Below, in pieces: positions 19,357-27,109 of a DNA stretch of 64,000 bases. The DNA comes from Carboxydocella thermautotrophica. GTDB taxonomy: Bacteria > Bacillota > GCA-003054495 > Carboxydocellales > Carboxydocellaceae. A model generated the notes under the pieces. The model was not told the origin of the DNA. It saw only the letters and a program-made list of their open reading frames with translations, and searched no databases. The stretch is taken from positions 1,589,501 to 1,653,500 of the forward strand of contig CP028514.1 of NCBI GenBank assembly GCA_003054495.1, read 5' to 3'. Position numbers and translations under genes: made by a program. The first letter of the stretch is position 1. Each line of letters starts with the position of its first letter.

Positions 19357-19468
19357 TCAGCACTAATCCTGAAATCAAGTAAACCAGACCGAAAAGCACC
19401 CGGCTTTTTTTCTTTTGTTTTCTTTTCCCCATGCTAGCTCTGTTTTGCCTGACAAATGCTAATGCCAT
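19325..19468 (-). CDS. Possible 47-residue single-TM protein
   Basis: An open frame from an ATG at 19468 with a GAGGGGGTG ribosome site 6 nt upstream. The N-terminus is very basic (SMGKRKQKKKSRVLF), followed by one hydrophobic helix (GLVYLISGLVLISVHLLM): a positive-inside single-pass membrane protein. It follows flxA by 44 nt and its 3' end runs 32 nt antisense into the membrane protein gene on the other strand. The ribosome site overlaps the arm of a terminator hairpin that works on the plus strand, which may make the resemblance accidental. No family is recognised. Confidence 0.4.
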   Translation of the reverse strand: MALAFVRQNRASMGKRKQKKKSRVLFGLVYLISGLVLISVHLLMRLQ

Positions 19469-19473
19469 AATAA

Positions 19474-19514
19474 GCACCCCCTCACTCCATTGTATGGAGG
19501 AGGGGGTATTTTTT
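19474..19514 (+). terminator. Strong Rho-independent terminator (plus strand)
   Basis: Arms ACCCCCTC-a-CTCCAT and ATGGAG-GAGGGGGT (14 bp, one bulged A) with a 3-nt loop, followed by ATTTTTT. It ends the plus-strand 18991 gene; the minus-strand side lacks a T run. Confidence 0.85.
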
Positions 19515-20358
19515 AAAACTCATTGGGCATTTGTTTGAGCTGAGCCAGGGTAAATACAGGTCCGTCAACACAAACAAATTTATGACCGATGTTACAACGC
19601 CCGCATTTTCCGATTCCGCATTTCATTTTTAATTCCAGGGTTGTTACTACCTGGTCCTCTGTATAGCCCATTTTTTCCAGGGCCTGTAACACGAATTTGA
19701 TCATGATCGGAGGTCCGCAAGTAATTGCGATTTTGTTCTGGGGACTGGGATTAAGTTCTTCCAGATAAGCCGGCACAAAAGCCACCTTGCCGTCCCAGCC
19801 TTCTTCCGGCCGGTCGATAGTTACATAGACCTGACAATCCTTGGCTTTAGGCCAGCGATCGAAGAGATCATACTTAAAACAGAGGTCGGCTTTTGACCGT
19901 GCCCCATAAATAATTTCCACTTTACCATAGTCTTTTCTGTTTTCATCTGCCAGTACGAAATCAATCAGGGATCGCAAAGGCGCCAGCCCGATACCACCAC
20001 CGATAAAAAGCAGGTCCTTCCCTTTCATCATTTCATAGGGGAAATGGTTTCCATAGGGACCCCTTACCCCGATTTTTGATCCTTCTTCTAACTGATGAAT
20101 AACAGAAGTTAAGCGACCCACCTTTTTGATAGAAAATTCCAGAAATCCCTTTCTGGTAGGGGAGCTGGTAATGGAAATCGTGGCTTCCCCGGTTCCGATC
20201 ACTGACAGCTGGGCTACCTGACCTGGCAAGTTACCAAAATTATCTAAAACCTGGGGATCATCAAAAACCACCTGAAAGGTTTTAACATCCGGTGTTTCAT
20301 CAATAATTTTAGTTATGGTGGCTATATGGGGTTGCAAAGGATTTGCGCTCTTGCACAT
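19513..20358 (-). CDS. flxA: FlxA-like NAD(P)H/FAD oxidoreductase subunit
   Basis: A 281-residue flavoprotein of the ferredoxin-NADP reductase/AsrB/hydrogenase-gamma type. An N-terminal FAD-binding barrel (GEATISITSSPTRKGFLEFS; VGVRGPYGN-type FAD loop, here IGVRGPYGNHFPYEM) is followed by a NAD-binding domain (LLFIGGGIGLAPLRSLIDF; ITCGPPIMIKFVLQALEKMG). The C-terminal [2Fe-2S] site is MKCGIGKCGRCNIGHKFVC. In HdrABC-FlxABCD of sulfate reducers this subunit takes electrons from NADH. It is the last gene of the hdrCBA-flxDCBA operon, 3 nt after flxB. AsrB is an alternative name, but no siroheme sulfite reductase subunit (AsrC) is present. Confidence 0.8.
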   Translation of the reverse strand: MCKSANPLQPHIATITKIIDETPDVKTFQVVFDDPQVLDNFGNLPGQVAQLSVIGTGEATISITSSPTRKGFLEFSIKKVGRLTSVIHQLEEGSKIGVRGPYGNHFPYEMMKGKDLLFIGGGIGLAPLRSLIDFVLADENRKDYGKVEIIYGARSKADLCFKYDLFDRWPKAKDCQVYVTIDRPEEGWDGKVAFVPAYLEELNPSPQNKIAITCGPPIMIKFVLQALEKMGYTEDQVVTTLELKMKCGIGKCGRCNIGHKFVCVDGPVFTLAQLKQMPNEF

Positions 20359-20361
20359 TCT

Positions 20362-21384
20362 TTATTTCACACCCTTTACATCGGAGATAATACGAGTAAT
20401 GTCCATGTTAACCGGACACTTACTCAGGCATCGGCCACAGCCCACGCAACCCGGCAGATTATAACGATCATTATGGTATTTCAATTTATGCAGGAAACGG
20501 TTTCTGACCCGTTCCTTTTTCGTGGGTCGAGGGTTGTGCCCCCCAGCCATGCAGGTAAAATCAGCAAACATACAGGAATCCCAGCAGCGGAACCTTTCCC
20601 CTTCATAACCATGGGAAACATGGTCAACGATATCAAAACAATGACAGGTAGGGCAAACATAAGTACAGGCACCGCAGCCCAGACACTTAGGGGCAATCTC
20701 TTCCCAGTAGGGATGCTCAAACATCTCATCCAGCTTTTCCTTGACACCGGCAACATCTACAGGCCGTTGCTTGGCCAGAAGCTTTTCAGCTTTTTCGGCC
20801 TTTTTAGACTGGGCATCTGTACCGGCAGCTGTAAAAAGGGAAGACTGACTGTCCACCAGTTCGCGCCCCCGTTCAGTTAGAACTTCGACCAGGTAACCAT
20901 CACCCAGCCAGGTCAGATGCAAATCTGCCCCTTCCCCGTTAACAGGGGAGTTGCCATAGGCAGCGCAAAAGCAATTGTGATTAACCTCTTCACAGCTGAC
21001 ACCGATAATAACTGTATTATCCCTTTTATCACGATAATAGACATCATTGAATTTTTCGCCGATGAAAACCGGATCCAGCAATTTCAAGCTCATAATATCA
21101 CAGGGACGCATGCCGACAATTACTCTGGGCCCAATACCCGGTGCCTGCTCAATTTCCCAATCACCAGCGGCATTAAATTTAAACATGGTCTCGGTCTGGG
21201 GAAAGAAGAAATCCTTGGGAGGAACTACGGAATTGCTGCCCCGCAAAGTGATCTTCTGTTCATTTTGCCAGGGCTTAAATAATACTATCCCCTCTTCCTC
21301 CACAGGTGCAATTACCTGATACTTTTGCCCCAGCCCAGCCAGAAATTGGTCCAGTTTAGCTTCCGATAGAAACCTGTTTTCCAT
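20362..21384 (-). CDS. flxB: FlxB-like 4Fe-4S electron-transfer subunit (AsrA/hydrogenase-beta type)
   Basis: A 340-residue iron-sulfur protein of the AsrA/sulfhydrogenase-beta family. The N-terminal part is a conserved domain (GPRVIVGMRPCDIMSLKLLD). Two ferredoxin-type sites follow: KCLGCGACTYVCPTCHCFD near residue 225 and PGCVGCGRCLSKCPVNMDI at the C-terminus. The start is the ATG at 21384 with a GAGGTGG site; a frame reaching 21414 overlaps flxC and is less likely. In the Flx complex it would relay electrons between the flavin subunit FlxA and FlxC/FlxD. It lies between flxC and flxA with tight spacing. Confidence 0.8.
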   Translation of the reverse strand: MENRFLSEAKLDQFLAGLGQKYQVIAPVEEEGIVLFKPWQNEQKITLRGSNSVVPPKDFFFPQTETMFKFNAAGDWEIEQAPGIGPRVIVGMRPCDIMSLKLLDPVFIGEKFNDVYYRDKRDNTVIIGVSCEEVNHNCFCAAYGNSPVNGEGADLHLTWLGDGYLVEVLTERGRELVDSQSSLFTAAGTDAQSKKAEKAEKLLAKQRPVDVAGVKEKLDEMFEHPYWEEIAPKCLGCGACTYVCPTCHCFDIVDHVSHGYEGERFRCWDSCMFADFTCMAGGHNPRPTKKERVRNRFLHKLKYHNDRYNLPGCVGCGRCLSKCPVNMDITRIISDVKGVK

Positions 21385-21400
21385 CAACAACCACCTCATA

Positions 21401-22357
21401 TTAGTGGAATTCATCCGGATCAGCGGCCCGATAGGCCCCTAAAACCGGTGCAGTATCATCAATCCCGGGCGTGGGCACACTAAACAATTCTTTAATATCT
21501 TTTAAGACTTTACGGTTAAGTAAGCGCAATGGGATATCCATAGGACATACCCGGTCGCATTCACCGCAGTCCACACAACGACCTGCCACATGCATTGCCC
21601 TGGTCAGCTGGAACATGTGATTTTCCGATGCATTTACCCCTTTCCCCAGCCAGTTGGGTTCAGCCTGATCAAAACAACACTGACGACAGTTGCAAGCCGG
21701 ACAAACATTACGGCAGGCATAGCAACGGATGCATTTTTCAAATTGCTTATCCCAGAAAGCAGCCTTTTCCGCCGGACTCATGGCCTCATATCGGGCAATT
21801 TCCTCATAGGCAGGAGTTTTACCTGCCGGAGGCTCGGGCCCGATAAATTTATGGCTAAGTACTGGCCTGGGAGTTTCACATTCCTTACACTTATCCATTA
21901 AGTAGTCAGTTTTTTTAAGGCTGAACTGGCCGCGATCGGTCACAAGTACTACTTCTTCCCCTTTTAGTTCAACCCGCTCCAATTTAGCCAGGGGATCGAT
22001 CTGAGCCAGAACTTTTCTGCTATCCAGCTGTCCAGGACAGCTTACTCCGATTACCATCAAACGCTCAGCCGGAAACTGTTTATCCTGCAACAAGCGCACT
22101 ATGGCTCTGGAGTCACAACCTTTGGCAATAATCCCGATTTTCCCTTCCCCAAGCTGATAATCCAGCAAATATTTAGCCAGATTATTGATGGCAAAGGGAG
22201 AAAAGGTAAGACGCTGAACCTGATCCGCCGACTTCACAAACAGCGGAGTGGTCCGGGTAGGATCAGAGCCATTCTCATAACCGATAACCAGTTTGACCTC
22301 GCCATCCGCAAGCAGACGAGCCACTTCTGCCCGCAGCTCTTCTACCAGTTTGATCAT
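21401..22357 (-). CDS. flxC: FlxC-like 4Fe-4S electron-transfer subunit
   Basis: A 318-residue iron-sulfur protein. The first half is a globular domain (KIGIIAKGCDSRAIVRLLQD) resembling the F420-hydrogenase-beta/AsrA family. The second half has an unusually cysteine-rich ferredoxin site (CIRCYACRNVCPACNCRQCC) and a second site, CVDCGECDRVCPMDIPLR. The start ATG overlaps the flxD stop as ATGA, indicating translational coupling. The position between FlxD and FlxB, in the order known from FlxABCD-HdrABC clusters, is the main reason for the name. Confidence 0.78.
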   Translation of the reverse strand: MIKLVEELRAEVARLLADGEVKLVIGYENGSDPTRTTPLFVKSADQVQRLTFSPFAINNLAKYLLDYQLGEGKIGIIAKGCDSRAIVRLLQDKQFPAERLMVIGVSCPGQLDSRKVLAQIDPLAKLERVELKGEEVVLVTDRGQFSLKKTDYLMDKCKECETPRPVLSHKFIGPEPPAGKTPAYEEIARYEAMSPAEKAAFWDKQFEKCIRCYACRNVCPACNCRQCCFDQAEPNWLGKGVNASENHMFQLTRAMHVAGRCVDCGECDRVCPMDIPLRLLNRKVLKDIKELFSVPTPGIDDTAPVLGAYRAADPDEFH

Positions 22358-22788
22358 CTGTCATCCCTCATCTTCCTGTTGGGACCAAGAGCCCTGATCT
22401 GTTCAGACATTTCTTTAACGGTATCAGCCCACTTCTGCCCCTCTGAGCCGGAAATCCAGCGGGCTTTAAACCGCCCCGGCTCCAGTCCCACGTATTCTAA
22501 CAATCTTTTCATAATCAAATAGCGTCGACGGGTAAAGTAATTGCCACTAGCATAGTGGCAGTCACCGGGATGTCAACCGGCTACCAGCACACCGTCAGCC
22601 CCGCGCTGAAAGGCTCGAATGACAAACTGGGGATTAACCCGACCAGAACAGGGTACCCGAACTACTCTAATCGTAGCAGGATACTGAAAACGGCTGACAC
22701 CGGCTGAATCGGCACCGGCATAGCTACACCAGTTACAGGCAAAACCTACAATTTTGGGTTCCCAGTCCTGCTTATTTTCTAACGACAT
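22354..22788 (-). CDS. flxD: FlxD/MvhD-type subunit, predicted selenoprotein (Sec72)
   Basis: A 144-residue MvhD-family protein, read through an in-frame TGA at 22575-22573. Up to codon 71 it is [18 protein letters not shown]...[13 protein letters not shown]...GADGVLVAG. After the TGA the same frame continues [19 protein letters not shown] and on to a stop at 22354, all conserved MvhD sequence. The family motif at this spot is C-H-P-G-D-C, so UGA replaces the first cysteine. That residue is one of the [2Fe-2S] ligands that pass electrons to HdrA. A SECIS-like hairpin follows at the right distance. The end overlaps the flxC start and the beginning overlaps the hdrA stop. Sec decoding is inference from conservation; a plain frame break would not continue so well. 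Confidence 0.88.
22542..22560 (-). promoter_or_regulatory. SECIS-like hairpin of flxD
   Basis: Minus-strand RNA TGCCACTA / TGC / TAGTGGCA: an 8-bp perfect stem with a 3-nt loop containing G at its second position. The loop begins 21 nt after the UGA codon, inside the 16-37-nt window expected for bacterial SECIS elements. Confidence 0.75.
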
Positions 22789-24761
22789 GCTGCATCCACC
22801 TCCGCCAAGAGCTGTTCATTGGAGAATCCTTTCAGGTTCAGTGCACCAGAACGACAAGCAACAGTACAAGCCCCACAGCCCTGGCATAGTCCGGAATTAA
22901 CGGCAGCGATAACTCTTTCAACCATGCCATGGTGGCCTCTTTCAGTGATGGTACGCGCTTCAATGGCTTTATACGGACAAACCGGCTGGCACAACATACA
23001 ACCCGAACAAAGGGCCGGATTGACTTCTGATACCCGCGGGTTGGTTGCCAGCTGGTCTTTGGCCAGCAGAGTGATAACCTTGGCCGCAGCTGCACTGGCC
23101 TGAGAAACGGTGTCAGGAACATCTTTGGGCCCCTGGCAGCAACCAGCCAGAAATACCCCGGCAGTATTGGTTTCTACTGGGCGCAGCTTGGGATGGGCTT
23201 CAGTAAAGAATCCATCTTTATCAGTGGAAAAGCCCACAATTTGTGCAATTTTATCAGAACCAGCCGAGGGAACCATCGCTGTGGCCAAAACCACCATATC
23301 TGCTTCTACTTCTACCTGTTTGCCCAGCAGGGTATCCTCCCCTCTAACTACCAGCTTGTCACCTTTTGGATAAATTTTCGATACCCGACCTCTCAGATAC
23401 TGGGCTCCTGCTTGCACTGCTCGCTGATAAAACTCTTCATATGCCTTCCCCGGAGTCCTTACATCCATATAAAATACATAGGCTTCTGAATTAGGTATTT
23501 TTTCCAATACCTGCATGGCGTGTTTGGCTGTATACATACAGCAGGCTCTGGAACAATAGGACTTACCTTTGGTATCATCCCGGGAACCAACACACTTGAT
23601 AAAAACCACTTTTTCCGGCACTTTGCCATCAGAGGGGCGCTTGATTTTTCCACCAGTAGGACCGGATGCATTGGCCAGGCGTTCAAAATGCAAACCGGTA
23701 ATTACATCCGGATACTGGCCATAACCGTATTCCCCATAAGTCTGAGTCCAATCAAAGAGGTCAAAACCAGTAGCCATGACAATGGCACCAAATTTTTCGG
23801 TAAGGATCTGGTCCTGGTCGTCATACTTGATAGCCCCGGTAGGACATACCTTGGCACAGACGCCACACTTGTTTTCCTTCAGCTTGCGACAGCTGTTAGG
23901 ATCTATCACCGGCTTATTGGGGACCGCCTGCGGGAAAGGTTTATAAATTGCCGGTCTTTTACCCAGTCCCAGGTTATATTCACTGCTAACTTTGGTAGGA
24001 CATTTGGTTTCACAGAGGCCACAACCAGTACACTTTGTCATGTCAACATAACGGGCCTTCTGCCTGATTTTTACTTCAAAGTTGCCAATATAGCCGTTTA
24101 CTTCTTCTACTTCAGCATAAGTCAATAATTTAATGTTAGGATGTTGCGCCGCAACAACCATCTTGGGTGTGCTTATTCAGGCAGAGCAGTCTAAGGTCGG
24201 AAAGGTCTTATCCAGCATGGCCATCTTCCCGCCAATGGTAGCTTCCCGTTCTACCAGATAAACTTCATAGCCAGCATCAGCAATATCAATTGCTGCCTGG
24301 ATACCGGCAATTCCACCACCGATAACCAGGGCCCGTTTAGTAATACCTATGTAATCTTCCTTCAGGGGCTGCAGACGAACGGTCTTAGCCACTGCTTTCC
24401 TTACCAGATCAATGGCCTTAACAGTAGCTTTTTCCGGTTCCTGTGCATGTACCCAGGAACAATGTTCCCTCACATTGGCCATTTCCAGCAAATAAGGGTT
24501 TAACCCCGCTTTTTCCAGTGCCTTCTGGAAGGTTTGCTCATGCATCCGCGGGGAACAGGACGCCACTACCACTCTGTCCAGTTTATGTTCCTTAATAGCC
24601 CTGATAATCGCCTCTTGCCCCGGCTCAGAACAGCAATACTTGTTTTCTTCCACATGAGCAACAGTAGGCATTTTTTTGACTTCTTCAGCTACTCGACTGA
24701 CATCAACCACAGCGGCGATGTTAGTTCCGCAATGGCATAAAAACACTCCAGTGCGTTTCAT
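22779..24761 (-). CDS. hdrA: Heterodisulfide reductase subunit HdrA, predicted selenoprotein (Sec195)
   Basis: A 660-residue HdrA when a TGA at 24179-24177 is read as selenocysteine. The first part has [12 protein letters not shown] and the FAD motif [20 protein letters not shown], and ends PTLDCSA. After the TGA the same frame runs [20 protein letters not shown], exactly the HdrA sequence, where a cysteine normally stands. Later parts: ferredoxin sites [12 protein letters not shown] and CGVCAKVCP, the [13 protein letters not shown] motif, and two C-terminal sites [12 protein letters not shown] and [12 protein letters not shown]. The family holds the bifurcating FAD. The ATG at 24761 is preferred over 24767 for spacing to AGGAG. 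A pseudogene is unlikely: both halves are intact and collinear. It overlaps flxD by 10 nt. Confidence 0.9.
24139..24159 (-). promoter_or_regulatory. SECIS-like hairpin of hdrA
   Basis: Minus-strand RNA: GG-U-UGUUGC, loop GGC, GCAACA-U-CC (6 bp plus 2 bp around a U-U mismatch). The loop starts with G and begins 26 nt after the UGA, within the normal SECIS distance. It is weaker than the flxD hairpin. Confidence 0.62.
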
Positions 24762-24786
24762 AGGCATCGCTCCTGATCATTAATTT

Positions 24787-25644
24787 TTAGAAAGAAACTA
24801 ACAATGGCTGAGGATCAATAAAATGTTTGCGTAAAGGTATCTGGCTTTTGCTGACACCCAGTGCCAGTGCCATCAGTTCAGTTAGATAGAACACCGGTAA
24901 ATTAAAACTGGTATTGTAATGTTTATTGATCTGGCTCTGTCTCATGTCCAGGTTGGGCTGGCAGAGAGGGCATGGTGTCACCAGACAGTTCGCCCCTGCT
25001 GCCTCAGCCGCCGCCAGAATGTCCTTACCCAGACGTAAAACCACTTCGGTATTGGTAAGTACCAGGGAACCGCCACAGCATTCAGTTTTGAAAGGCCAGT
25101 CCACAGTTTCTGCTCCCAGGGTGCGCAGAATATTGTCCATTAACATTGGGTTTTCCGGATCATCAACATGGGCGATCTTGGGCGGCTTGACCAAATAACA
25201 GCCATAATAACAGGCCACCTTTAAACCAACCAGAGGTTTAACAGCCGCTTTGCGAATCTGTTCCAGACCTATCTGGTTAAAAACATCAAGAATGGATAAT
25301 ACCTTGACCTTGCCCTGCCAGGGGCGCTGGATGAGCTTTTCTACCCTGGCCCTGGTTTCCGGTTGCTCCCGCATTTCATAATCAGCTGTCACTAACCGCT
25401 GGTAACAGGCTGCACAAGGTGCCACTACATCCTTGCCCTGTTCTTCTGCCAGAGCTAGATTGCGGGCCGGTACAGCTATACCGGCTAAATGATTGACACT
25501 ATGGGCTGAGCTGGCCCCACAACAGTTCCAGTCGGGAATTTCGGTCAAGGACGCACCCAGCTTCTGGAAAACAACTCTGGTAGTCTGTTCATATTCAGCA
25601 GCTACTGAATGCAGGGAACAGCCTGGATAATATGCAAATTCCAT
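24787..25644 (-). CDS. hdrB: Heterodisulfide reductase subunit HdrB
   Basis: A 285-residue protein with two CCG domains. The cysteine sets are YYPGCSLHS...DWNCCGASSAHS...APCAACYQRL and CYYGCYLVKPP...FKTECCGGSLVL...TPCPLCQPN. In methanogen HdrB these bind two noncubane [4Fe-4S] clusters where disulfide reduction happens. Both sets are intact, so the subunit should be catalytically competent for a disulfide or related acceptor; which acceptor is unknown in this organism. The start ATG overlaps the hdrC stop (TAATG) and hdrA follows after 25 nt. Confidence 0.9.
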   Translation of the reverse strand: MEFAYYPGCSLHSVAAEYEQTTRVVFQKLGASLTEIPDWNCCGASSAHSVNHLAGIAVPARNLALAEEQGKDVVAPCAACYQRLVTADYEMREQPETRARVEKLIQRPWQGKVKVLSILDVFNQIGLEQIRKAAVKPLVGLKVACYYGCYLVKPPKIAHVDDPENPMLMDNILRTLGAETVDWPFKTECCGGSLVLTNTEVVLRLGKDILAAAEAAGANCLVTPCPLCQPNLDMRQSQINKHYNTSFNLPVFYLTELMALALGVSKSQIPLRKHFIDPQPLLVSF

Positions 25645-26219
25645 TAGCTATGTCCCTCCGTTCTTTTAGCCTCGGCTATAATCCGGGCCACCTCTTTCGC
25701 ACCTTTGATGCGGTGGGGCAACAAATTCAGCTTGCCTTTGCTGAACATCGGCCAGCCCAGATCAGCATCCTTAAATAAATTCCTGGTTTTAAGGTTCAGA
25801 CCAATAACCAGGCCCAGCTCATATACTCGACCAAAGCGGCTGATGGAATCCAGGAACAAATTGTGGAATATAGCTTCTGCCTTGCTCCCTGCCAGCACTC
25901 CTTCTCGCTGAGCAATGATGCGCAGAGTATCCATGATTTTGGCCAAATCCACATCACGCGGGCAACGGGTAGTACAGGTGGAACAAGTAGCACACATCCA
26001 GATGGTCCGGGAAGACAATACCTCATCCTTCATACCTAATAGCACCATCCGAATGATACGGTTTGGACGTATGTCCATATCGGCCGCTACCGGACAGCCA
26101 GCCGAACATTTTCCACATTGATAACATTGACGCAGGTTTTCGCCACTTTCCTCCATAACCTGCCGGGCAAAATCTCGGTTGGCCGCTATTAAATCGGTGA
26201 TATTTACCACATCCTCCAT
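25644..26219 (-). CDS. hdrC: Heterodisulfide reductase subunit HdrC
   Basis: A 191-residue protein with two 4Fe-4S ferredoxin sites, CYQCGKCSAGCPVAADMDI and CATCSTCTTRCPRDVDL. In HdrABC it carries electrons from HdrA to the HdrB active site. The remaining C-terminal region is helical (FHNLFLDSISRFGRVYELGL). The start is the ATG at 26219 with AAAGGAGA 7 nt upstream; an in-frame ATG at 26237 is possible. It is the first gene of the hdrCBA-flxDCBA operon, which runs to 19513 without gaps over 45 nt. The upstream 150-200 bp must hold the promoter, but no convincing -35/-10 pair was found. Confidence 0.9.
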   Translation of the reverse strand: MEDVVNITDLIAANRDFARQVMEESGENLRQCYQCGKCSAGCPVAADMDIRPNRIIRMVLLGMKDEVLSSRTIWMCATCSTCTTRCPRDVDLAKIMDTLRIIAQREGVLAGSKAEAIFHNLFLDSISRFGRVYELGLVIGLNLKTRNLFKDADLGWPMFSKGKLNLLPHRIKGAKEVARIIAEAKRTEGHS

Positions 26220-26370
26220 CGTCCACTCTCCTTTCATCAGATATGTGCGAAATTTCTGGTAATAACCAGGTCACCTCCCTACCACGGCAAGTGAAGAGTG
26301 GTGCTAATAGGCCAACACAACCATGCATGTTAAATTTATATTCAACGTTTTACCGCCAATTCCTGCCGAT

Positions 26371-26428
26371 AAATAAAAATTTTCTGACTAATTCAGAAAA
26401 AAATAACAGCCTCCAATGAGGCTGTTAT
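26371..26428 (-). terminator. Tandem Rho-independent terminators at end of psd-pssA unit
   Basis: Two minus-strand hairpins in a row. The first is ATAACAGCCTC/GAGGCTGTTAT (loop ATTG region), followed by a T run at 26403-26397. The second is TTTTCTGA/TCAGAAAA with a 5-nt loop, followed by TTTTT. The first begins 4 nt after the stop of the 21-codon frame at 26432. The rest of 26220-26370, the hdrC leader, shows only AT-rich sequence and a short CTGGTTATTACCAG inverted repeat. Confidence 0.82.
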
Positions 26429-26431
26429 CAA

Positions 26432-26497
26432 TTACTGAAACAGCTTGAGCAACAGATTTCGGAGAAACCCCGGCAAGGGGATGAATAACACGCGCAT
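26432..26497 (-). CDS. Possible 21-residue hydrophobic peptide
   Basis: An ATG at 26497 preceded by GAAGGGGTG (a strong ribosome site, 6-nt spacing) opens a 21-codon frame: MRVLFIPLPG, then a stretch rich in Leu, Phe, Arg and Lys (FLRNLLLKLFQ). The product would be a cationic amphipathic or membrane-inserting peptide. The stop is followed 4 nt later by a terminator, as expected for the last cistron of a transcript. It sits 61 nt after pssA, so it is probably the end of the psd-pssA unit. No known family is recognised, and its small size makes chance possible. Confidence 0.45.
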   Translation of the reverse strand: MRVLFIPLPGFLRNLLLKLFQ

Positions 26498-26558
26498 ATT
26501 TTTCACCCCTTCGCAACAATCACTACTTTATACTATGCGCCAAGGGGGTTTTACAACA

Positions 26559-27068
26559 CTAATATTTTGGAACTTTAATGTTACTGACCATTAAAAAAGA
26601 CAAAACAACCATCACTACCGGATAAACATAGGGGTGCAAATAGTGTCCAGCCAGGATTAACAAGGCAACCAGACTGCCAGCAGCAGTAATTGGTACCCCG
26701 ACAAAATATCCCGTTATATTTAAAATGTTAAACCGGGCCAGCCGGATCGCTCCACACAGAGAAAAAACAATGGCAATAATCATTCCAACACTGGACCAAA
26801 CATATAAAACTTTGCTGTAAGCCAGTAAAGCCGGCGCTACCCCAAAACTCACCAGGTCACACAGAGAATCCAATTCTTTGCCGAAAGCCGAGGTAGCCTC
26901 CAGCCTGCGAGCCAACCGCCCATCCATGCCATCTAATACCATAGCACCTAAGATCATTATCGCTGCCAGCTGCCATTCCTTATTCTGGGTATAAATAAGA
27001 GATAGAACTCCCAGTAACAAATTGGCAAGGGTAAAAATACTGGGTATGGCCTTGGTTGTCTTATGCAT
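26559..27068 (-). CDS. pssA: CDP-diacylglycerol-serine O-phosphatidyltransferase
   Basis: A 169-residue membrane enzyme that makes phosphatidylserine from CDP-diacylglycerol and serine. The CDP-alcohol phosphotransferase signature is complete: DGMDGRLARRLEATSAFGKE followed by LDSLCD, i.e. D-G-x2-A-R-x8-G-x3-D-x3-D. Several hydrophobic helices surround it. It is somewhat shorter than Bacillus PssA (about 177 residues). An AGGA site precedes the ATG at 27068. Its natural partner psd lies upstream at 29114, separated from it by an inserted TnpB element. Confidence 0.92.
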   Translation of the reverse strand: MHKTTKAIPSIFTLANLLLGVLSLIYTQNKEWQLAAIMILGAMVLDGMDGRLARRLEATSAFGKELDSLCDLVSFGVAPALLAYSKVLYVWSSVGMIIAIVFSLCGAIRLARFNILNITGYFVGVPITAAGSLVALLILAGHYLHPYVYPVVMVVLSFLMVSNIKVPKY

Positions 27069-27109
27069 TCTTTATCCTGGTTCAAAAAACTTGACTATTT
27101 TTATTTTCA

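Noticed and set aside
24159-24179. hdrA as a frameshifted or nonsense pseudogene
   Set aside because: No frame change is needed, both halves are intact and conserved, and the UGA sits exactly at a cysteine known to be Sec in other HdrA proteins, with a hairpin at the right distance.
26023-26328. 101-codon minus-strand frame overlapping the start of hdrC
   Set aside because: It lies in a different frame from hdrC, which has the ferredoxin motifs and a proper ribosome site; no family pattern in the alternative.
26220-26370. Riboswitch or attenuator in the hdrC leader
   Set aside because: Only a short CTGGTTATTACCAG inverted repeat is visible; no terminator/antiterminator pair or known aptamer pattern.
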